Source: Anthracocystis setariae
Taxonomy: Eukaryota; Basidiomycota; Ustilaginomycetes; Ustilaginales; Ustilaginaceae
Direction: 5' to 3'
DNA length: 64,000 nucleotides
Assembly: GCA_928724745.1 (NCBI GenBank)
Contig: CAKMXJ010000001.1
Span: 372,001 to 436,000 of the forward strand
The notes under the pieces were generated by a model. It was not told the DNA's origin, made no database searches, and worked only from the letters and a program-made list of their open reading frames with translations. Position 1 is the first letter of the stretch. Each line of letters begins with the position of its first letter. Made by a program: the position numbers and the translations under genes. Positions 32,161-38,763 of this stretch are shown here, in pieces.

Positions 32161-34092
32161 CTAACGACGCCCCCTACGAGAAGGAGTGCGGGGACGGGAC
32201 TCGTACACATCCGAGTCCACCATCACCACATCCTCGTCGGAGTCCTCCCCGGACTCCCGGCTGCGGCCCTCAGCCCCCGAGGACTCCTCGTCGCGGGAGT
32301 CGTCCCGGGAGCCCTCCCGGGAGCTGCCACGGCGGCGGGGGCGGATGGGAGCCCGCATGTCCCTCACCACCGCCTGAGCGCGGCGACGCTGGGCACGCCT
32401 CTCCGGCTCGGGAGAGGCGGGGCGAAGCCCACTCAACGGGAGGCGCTTCCCCCCGGTCTGAAAGCTCCCCGGGGGGCGCTTTCCTCCCGTCTGGGAGCTC
32501 CCAGGCAAACGCTTCCCCCCGGTTTGGGAACGAGACCCTCCAGCCCGGGGGGGCCTTTCCCGCGTCGGGGTCCCGGGGCGCTGCCTTTTCGCGCGCGCCA
32601 ACTCCGGGGTCGCCGGAGCATAACCCGGGGGAGAGGACCCCCGGGGGCGGGACGGCCCAGCCTCAGCATTGGGGCGGGGAGCAGCCGCCACGCGAGCGGG
32701 AGCGGCGGCGGGGACAGGGGCGGGAGCAGGGGCAGGGGCGGGGACGACCGGGGGCGGGGGAGGCGGCGGGACGCCCAGCTCCTGAGTAATGCCTCCAAAG
32801 GCATGACTCACACCCTCCACGTAACGGAGGATGTTCTCGTCCCGGTACGACCAGGCGAGACGGCGCTCCGCGCCCACGGCAGCGGTCCGGCGCAAGACTT
32901 GCACCAGCGCGGCGATGACGCCCGCTGCGTGCGAGGCGGCCTCCCGGGCCCCGGCCATATGCTGCTCCCCGGGAGCATCGAAAGGGCACATCTGGCGGAG
33001 GGCCAGAGGTGCGTCGTGCACGAGGGTGGTCTGTTTCCACCCCCGCTGGCCCCGGGGAGGCCGGGAGCTCGGGGCACTGCCGCCAGCGCCGGAGGACGCC
33101 CCAGCGGGAGACTCGGGAGCCCGGGGTCTACTCCCCGCCTTGGCTTGCCTCCGAGCCTCATACCGAGCACGCGCTGGGGCGTACTCGGCCGCCAGGTACT
33201 CCGGGAGGTCAGCCGCGGAGAACGAGGTAAAAGGCATCCCGGGGTTAGGACGTTGTCCCCGGGATCGGAGGATAAGGTAAGCCTCCATCAGGAAGCCACC
33301 CTCCTGGCGCCCCGTAATGTCCGGGACGCGACCTTGCCAGTCGCAGGGATACCCCGCGGCATGGCACCTCTCACACGCGGCAGGCTGACCGTCCCGGGGG
33401 TCTCCCGGACCCCCGACGTCCCGGTGAGCAAAACCCAGGGAGCACTGCGGGTGGGGCTTTTTCTTGCTGTTGGCGCAAGACCAACAGTGCCCGTACCCCT
33501 CGGAAGCGGGAGGGGGACCCCGTGCTCGAACCTCCCGGACCAACTCCGCCAGCCTCCCGGGATCCCCAATCGGTACGCCAGCCCCGGGAGTCGGGGCGGC
33601 CACGTTCGAGAATCCGGGGGTGACCCCACTGGGGGGAGCCACCGCGGTGCTGGCATCCTGGCCCGGGAGCCCGGGAGCATGCTGCCCATCTTCCCGGCGC
33701 GGAGATGTGTTCCGCGCCGGGGACTCGTCCACGACCCTGGAAGCCGGGATCAAATCGGCTCCAGCTTCCCCGCCCTCCCGAGCGGGGGACTCGTCCGCAT
33801 ACAGGGAGACCACGTCTCCCTCTTGGGCCACGTATCGGCCCGACTCGTCCACGACCTCCGGGGCACTCACTCCCCGGGACTCGTCCACAACCTCCGGGGC
33901 ACTAACACCCCGGGACTCGTCCACAGCCATTACATTTTCGGGGGCGGGGGCAGAGCCTCCCGCGACCCCAGAGTCGGGACCACCGCGCCGGGTGGAAGAT
34001 CGGGTTGCTGCGTTCAGATGAGAAAGGCAAAGGATGTCAGTGATCAGTCCCTGCCTCGTACCTCGGGTCCCGGAACAGTACTTACTACGCAT
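32161..34092 (-). CDS. Gy1 antisense accessory protein, Cys6 cluster (643 aa)
   Basis: Gene opposite to Gy1 gag-pol, between pol and the 3' LTR, in the same place as the Gy2 extra gene. An N-terminal tandem repeat has units of VDESRGVSAPEV. Cys pattern: C203-x2-C206-x10-C217-x22-C240-x2-C243-x6-C250; the first half-site (ANSKKKPHPQ) is longer than in the other families. A helical segment (VIAALVQVLRRTAAVGAERR) and an Ala/Pro/Arg-rich end follow. A possible in-frame 78-nt intron (GTAAGT at 34085-34080, AG at 34009-34008) would remove residues 3-28 without stopping the frame. A TATA box lies upstream. The opposite strand is also open over this GC-rich stretch but has no such motif and no suitable ATG. 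Role unknown. Confidence 0.68.
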   Translation of the reverse strand: MRSKYCSGTRGTRQGLITDILCLSHLNAATRSSTRRGGPDSGVAGGSAPAPENVMAVDESRGVSAPEVVDESRGVSAPEVVDESGRYVAQEGDVVSLYADESPAREGGEAGADLIPASRVVDESPARNTSPRREDGQHAPGLPGQDASTAVAPPSGVTPGFSNVAAPTPGAGVPIGDPGRLAELVREVRARGPPPASEGYGHCWSCANSKKKPHPQCSLGFAHRDVGGPGDPRDGQPAACERCHAAGYPCDWQGRVPDITGRQEGGFLMEAYLILRSRGQRPNPGMPFTSFSAADLPEYLAAEYAPARARYEARRQAKAGSRPRAPESPAGASSGAGGSAPSSRPPRGQRGWKQTTLVHDAPLALRQMCPFDAPGEQHMAGAREAASHAAGVIAALVQVLRRTAAVGAERRLAWSYRDENILRYVEGVSHAFGGITQELGVPPPPPPPVVPAPAPAPAPVPAAAPARVAAAPRPNAEAGPSRPRGSSPPGYAPATPELARAKRQRPGTPTRERPPRAGGSRSQTGGKRLPGSSQTGGKRPPGSFQTGGKRLPLSGLRPASPEPERRAQRRRAQAVVRDMRAPIRPRRRGSSREGSRDDSRDEESSGAEGRSRESGEDSDEDVVMVDSDVYESRPRTPSRRGRR

Positions 34093-34170
34093 AGTCTTGA
34101 TGTACGTTCCCGAGCGTTAGAACGTAGGATGTGGAAGAAGGGAAAGAACCAGGAACGGGAGCGAGGCGAG

Positions 34171-34179
34171 TTTTATATA
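34171..34179 (-). promoter_or_regulatory. TATA box of the Gy1 antisense gene
   Basis: On the minus strand this reads TATATAAAA, about 80 nt upstream of the antisense ATG at 34092. It lies inside the 3' LTR boundary, so the antisense gene would have its own promoter. Inferred start about 34140-34150. Confidence 0.65.
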
Positions 34180-34362
34180 CAGGGGAGGGGTTAGCGCTCA
34201 GCCCGCTGCGCCACCCCGCTGCGCACGCCCCGCCAGGTACACAAAGCGTCCGTTCCTGACCCCTTTGTTCGCGGAACGGGTTACGCGTGGTGGGGCCGGG
34301 GCCCCCGCGTGGTTCCTAAGATCCGGGAGCGCGCAAGTGGCCACGGGGACGTCGGCCATCCC

Positions 34363-34375
34363 GGGGGGGGGGTAA
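34363..34375 (+). promoter_or_regulatory. Polypurine tract of Gy1
   Basis: A run of G followed by GGTAA directly before the 3' LTR; the plus-strand primer site. Confidence 0.75.
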
Positions 34376-34725
34376 TGTTACGAACATCAGCGCCGGAAAG
34401 GAATATAGCAGTGTGACAAGCGGGAGGAGGCTTTCCCGATCCAGGTCAGGAATCGGGGTCCAGGGTGGGACTGCGGCAATCTCCGGGAGGGGCTCCCGGA
34501 AGTCATACCGAAGATCCCCCCTGCAACTAACTCATGTTCAGACGTCGATTGTATTTTAGCTTACTCACTCTAGTAGGTGGAAATATCAGACCTTCTCCCG
34601 ATCTCCCGCTCACCCGCTCCGCTATCTTGGCAACGATCCCGGGAGCAACACCCGGTACCACGCCCCTGGCCTCGACACAGACGCACCGCCACGTTCCGAG
34701 GTTCTAAGACCCCAGGAGCATAACA
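34376..34725 (+). repeat. 3' LTR of Gy1
   Basis: 350 bp, identical by eye to 4-353, ending ATAACA. It is followed by the target duplication CAATG (34726-34730). Confidence 0.95.
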
Positions 34726-35587
34726 CAATGTTGAACCACGGCGTGTATGGTGGAATGAACTGTATTGTGTGGCCTTCGTTCTCGATACATGACAACACAG
34801 CGCGCGAATGATGAAAGCTAGCATTGTCCATTACGAAGACCTTTGGACCGTTGAGGGTTGGGAAGAGCTCGCGCTGGAGGAAGTCGACGAAGAGCTCCGT
34901 TCTCCAGCCGCCCATAATGATCTCCGACGCTAGCATGCCTTCTGCCGAGACAGCGACCATGAGAGACATGTTCCTGCCTCGGTTTGCTGGCCGTCCTGTC
35001 TGTGTCGCGCGTGCTGATGTCGGTGCTCGTCCAACTCTCCTGATCGTGTGTAAGTTGAAGCCGGACTCGTCGAAGAAGATAGCGTTCTCGATGACGAAGC
35101 CCTCCATGCGTCGACGACGGACCCAGTCTTGACGCTCATCGAGACGCTCGTCGGTGTTGTGTCGGACATTCTGATGGTGTAGGCGCTTGAGCGTGAGGTG
35201 GCAGCGGTCTTTGAGCAGCCTCGACATCGACGTCGTCGACAACCGCGGCCCATCTTGCTCAACGAGGTGATCGACAATCTTGTGGATGACGGCTGCAGGA
35301 TGTTCGGCAACGTAGCGCATCACGATGTCGATATGCTGGTCTGTGACGACGCTGCCGCGCAGTGCTCCTCCTCGCTTCCTCTGCGAATGCATATCCCCGG
35401 TGTGATAGAACTTGTCGAGGACGGAGGCCACCGTCGTGTAAGGGTACTTGAACAGCTTCGACACCTCAGACACACGGTGGCCTCGAGAGACGACCATATC
35501 AATCATCTGCTCTCGAATCGCGTCGGGGACGGCTCGACGTCGGCCTCTTGTTGTCCGAGGCATGATAGAAACGGGAATGGATGGCAT
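34726..35587 (-). pseudogene. Tc1/mariner (IS630-like) transposase, N-terminal part
   Basis: N-terminal ~287 residues of a DDE transposase. The start is the ATG at 35587 or, more likely, MPRTTRGRRR at 35563. There is an N-terminal helix-turn-helix region (VSEVSKLFKYPYTTVASVL), then the DDE_3-type catalytic core with FFDESGFNL (first D) and FVMDNASFHH (second D). The block that leads to the third acidic residue begins (PPYTPWFN) but is cut by Gy1; the remainder lies left of position 1 outside the window. The frame runs on into LTR sequence, which is not part of the gene. Terminal inverted repeats cannot be defined with only one end visible. Confidence 0.88.
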
Positions 35588-36174
35588 TGCAACAAGGAAG
35601 AGCCTACGTACAGGTAAGTATACTTATGGAGCAGAGCGCTTGGAGGAGGGTGAGGCGGAGAAGGACGGCGAGGAGGAGGACAAGGAGGAGACGCTCAACA
35701 GAAATCGCTCGGCACGCTCATGTTTGGAGTTCGTCACAGTCAATGCACAATTACGATAACAATGCTGATCACGATGTCATTGATGTATACATGACGTTAT
35801 GTGCTGGTCGACAACGTTAGCGTAACACTGATGACGTATAGCGAGGTGTTACGAACAGAGCCCGATTACAAACGAATCGGCTGGATATCTATCTGATGCG
35901 GAAAATGGAGTACTCGCTTTGCAAAAACAAATTTTTGGCTGCGCTCTTATATACAACACTACTACTACTACACTACTATTATGCGCCCCTCTTTCCTTGT
36001 TCTTCTTGAGCCTCCATCGCGCGATTCCGGCTAACATAGCAATTCGCCGAAAATTGCCTCAATATGTCTGCACACAATTCCGCGCGAGACAACTGGTGCG
36101 CTTAGGACGTTTCCTACACTACTCATGCTCTTTGACAGCATTCATCGGGTCCACTGTTCAGCATTGTACCGCGT
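35588..36174. other. Junction between the transposon and unique host DNA
   Basis: No gene. It should contain the right end of the mariner-like element, but I cannot place its inverted repeat. TGTTACGAACA at 35847-35857 equals the first 11 bases of the Gy1 LTR; the rest does not match. CGTAACA at 35821-35827 is its inverse. A TATA-like TTATATAC is near 35946. Confidence 0.4.
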
Positions 36175-37929
36175 CTAAGCATCCATCGCCGCACGGTTGA
36201 TCTGCGGCGTAAGCTTGGGATCGATATACTTGACATGTCCCAACCCCAACTTGTCTCCCAGCACCTTCCACCAAGCCACCGTATCCGGCCTATGATGTCC
36301 ATTCTTGAGCCCTGTATATGTAAAGTCGTCCCACTTGGGGAAAGTGCTCCTCAACATATAATTGATCTGCCAATCCGGCTGCATGCTCGTCACCCTCCCA
36401 CTGCGTTCATCGATGTACCAACTCTTGCAACCACTGGTGAACACGAGTTTGCTCATAGCGTATGCGATCCAGTGTTGCTCGTCCAGCTCTGCCTTGAGTT
36501 TCACTTCGAACGTCGCGATCTTGGCACGCACTATGTGGTCGTCGGCTGGTGTGCCGGGAATGTGTGCGATTGCCGCTTTCGGAGGCGTGGCTGCAGCAAG
36601 GATGGGTTTGGCAAGCTCGATAAGCAAGTTGACAGTGCATTCGGATGCAAAGATGAGCGATTGGTTGCCTGTGCCTGTGTTGGCGGCGTTGATCTGGCCC
36701 ATATTCGGGAACCCAGAATTCAGCGACGAGCGGTAGGCGATCATACCGCCCTCGCCGTACTTGTCCCAGTGCTCGTGCAGCGTTCGATGTACCCCGTAGA
36801 TGCTCATCGGAGCACCCGCTCGATGCGGCTCAAACCCGTTGGCCATCACAATCACATCTGCCTTGATGCGCTTTCCGTCTGCGGTGACGACGTGGTTCGG
36901 CTCGATGCGCACCAGCTTGGAAGCCTCCAGCTTGACGTGAGGCTGGCGCAGCGTGGGCAGATAATCATTGTCGATCACGCGACGCTTGCAGCCCACCATC
37001 AGCTCGTTATCCTTAGGCAGTAGGAGAGGCCAGTACTTTTCAGGAGCATTACGCTTGACGTGAGCGATGCACTTTCGTCGCCAGTTCCATCGGAAGAGTC
37101 GACCGAGCGGGTTTTGAAGGATCATGATAAAGTGCGACTCGAGTACGAGCCAAATGAACAAGCGGTGCAGCTTGCGTACAAAGATCGAGCGTTGCAGCAG
37201 CCATTTGAAGCCGGGAATCAGGTCGAATGGATTGTGCGGTCTCGGTGCGATCCAGTGCTTTGAACGAACAAATTGCGTCAACGACTTGGAATGCTCCGCC
37301 ATGTACGGTACGCATTGCGTGGCAGAACAGCCGTTTCCGACCAAGACCACATCCTTGCCGTCGAGCTTGACCGAATGATCCCACTGTGCTGTATGGAAGA
37401 TCGGTCCTTTGAAGCTCTCGTGTCCCTCGATGTCGCAGGCTTTGGGCTGCGAGAGACCTCCTACGGCGGAAACGAAAAACTTGCAAACAAAGTGGTGCTT
37501 GTCCCCTTCCTTTCCCTCCGTCCTCCAATCCGTGCTCCACAGGTGCCACAATCCCGTGTCTTTATCATACCTTGCCTCTTCTACTGTTGTCTGGAAGTGG
37601 AAATTCTTTTGCAAATCATGCTGCGCTGCAACCTCGCTGAAATACTGCTTGAGTTCCCTTTGGCGCGGATAGAACGATGTCCAGTTGCCCTTGGTCGCAA
37701 ACGAAAACGAGTAGACGGGCGCAGGAACGTCACACGCGCACCCGGGATAGGTATTGTTGGTCCAAGTTCCCGCAGGATCGGGTGACTTTTCCAGGATCTT
37801 GATGTCGTGGATGTTCAACTTGTGCTTGAGTTGACAAGCCATAGCAATGCCCGAGATACCGGCTCCAACGATGACGACATCGTGAAATTCCGGTGCCAAG
37901 TCAGGCTGCGTGCATGGTGGGACGCCCAT
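36175..37929 (-). CDS. Flavin-containing / Baeyer-Villiger-type monooxygenase (584 aa)
   Basis: Class B flavoprotein monooxygenase, full length for the family. The FAD Rossmann motif is G22-x-G24-x2-G27 (VGAGISG). The Baeyer-Villiger fingerprint F-x-G-x3-H-x3-W is exact (F173, G175, H179, W183). A second nucleotide-binding motif, VLVGNGCSA, follows for NADPH. Such enzymes insert oxygen next to ketones or oxidise soft nucleophiles; the substrate cannot be read from sequence. No signal peptide or membrane segment is evident, so it is probably cytosolic. It is the first host gene beyond the transposon nest. A perfect ACAAAGGGA lies about 70 bp upstream of the ATG. Confidence 0.9.
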   Translation of the reverse strand: MGVPPCTQPDLAPEFHDVVIVGAGISGIAMACQLKHKLNIHDIKILEKSPDPAGTWTNNTYPGCACDVPAPVYSFSFATKGNWTSFYPRQRELKQYFSEVAAQHDLQKNFHFQTTVEEARYDKDTGLWHLWSTDWRTEGKEGDKHHFVCKFFVSAVGGLSQPKACDIEGHESFKGPIFHTAQWDHSVKLDGKDVVLVGNGCSATQCVPYMAEHSKSLTQFVRSKHWIAPRPHNPFDLIPGFKWLLQRSIFVRKLHRLFIWLVLESHFIMILQNPLGRLFRWNWRRKCIAHVKRNAPEKYWPLLLPKDNELMVGCKRRVIDNDYLPTLRQPHVKLEASKLVRIEPNHVVTADGKRIKADVIVMANGFEPHRAGAPMSIYGVHRTLHEHWDKYGEGGMIAYRSSLNSGFPNMGQINAANTGTGNQSLIFASECTVNLLIELAKPILAAATPPKAAIAHIPGTPADDHIVRAKIATFEVKLKAELDEQHWIAYAMSKLVFTSGCKSWYIDERSGRVTSMQPDWQINYMLRSTFPKWDDFTYTGLKNGHHRPDTVAWWKVLGDKLGLGHVKYIDPKLTPQINRAAMDA

Positions 37930-38763
37930 CTTGACACTATGGGAGGATCGTTTTCAGCGATGAGGCACGGAGAATTTGGAATGCGAGGCAGATGCAAGTA
38001 CAAAGGGAAGTAAGATATACTGGCTTGCGTTAGTACAAGACGCCAGATTAGACGTTCAGACTTTGTCAGGACGAGACTGAGGCAGAACAGTGCGGGGTCA
38101 TGCATGATGGTTACCGCTGTTGGACAGGTGTCCGCCGCATAAGAAATTGCAACCTTTCACACGCGTTGCCTCTCAGCATTTCCTGTCTCGTCCAGAGCGG
38201 CACTTTCCGAGACCATTGTTGAGCCGCTCAACATCGGCGGCGACACTCGGACCTTCGATTCGAATCTCTCCGACGGATAGTTGAGGCTTCAGTACATTGA
38301 AACCAAACGGAGTCCCTTCCGGTTGATTGCAACGGCTCTAAAGCCTATCATCCTTTTGCTCTCCCAGGGGCTCCAAAGGGTCTTGTAGAAAGTACAGCCT
38401 CTGCACGCTCGTGAGGATCTCGCCGCAGGCGGCCTTCAAATCACACCGACGCAAGCAAGCAGCAAAAGAAACGGAAATGACAGTGCTGGATTGACAAAGC
38501 CAAACTAGGCCACAAATTACGAGCGAGTGTTCATCAGTGCTATCGAAACAAGAGACATCAAAGTGGTAGAAAAAGAACGAAAAGACGAGAGACGAGATGA
38601 GGAGAGACTCCTATCTGATCGACCGCTCAACAACGGCGCGAGCGTGCAAAGGTAGATTGTCCATGTATAAGCGAGAAAACAAAGGCAGAGAAGACCCAAA
38701 CTTTTCGCGCGAGAGGCAGCACTGCTTCCTGACGTTTTTCGCAGCCTGCATCTACGCATTGGT
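37930..38763. other. Intergenic: monooxygenase promoter and 3' flank of the next gene
   Basis: 834 bp without a credible gene. It holds ACAAAGGGA at 38000-38008, identical to the U. maydis pheromone response element core bound by Prf1; a single hit may be chance. No TATA box is obvious. Confidence 0.4.

Larger units (their letters stand above)
4..34725 (+). mobile_element. Ty3/gypsy chromovirus Gy1 (outer element of the nest)
   Basis: This is a full-length LTR retrotransposon with identical-looking 350-bp LTRs that start TGTTACG and end ATAACA. The base order inside is gag, protease, RT, RNase H, integrase, chromodomain, then an antisense extra gene and a polypurine tract. Two later insertions split it: copia1 at 2621-11039 and Gy2 at 12040-30165. 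Without them and their duplicated targets the element is about 8.17 kb. The target duplication is CAATG: it is complete at 34726-34730, and the window opens with its last three bases (ATG at 1-3). The element disrupts a Tc1/mariner-like transposase gene. The PBS is not obvious; the leader between LTR and ATG is only 47 nt. Confidence 0.95.

Noticed and set aside
31870..34194. Long plus-strand open frame (774 codons) over the Gy1 3' region
   Set aside because: It begins with TTG, not ATG, is low in complexity and carries no motif. The minus frame has an ATG, a TATA box and the Cys cluster. In CCCGG-rich DNA both strands stay open easily.
34622..34730. C-terminal extension of the transposase frame
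   Set aside because: These codons are Gy1 LTR sequence fused by the insertion.
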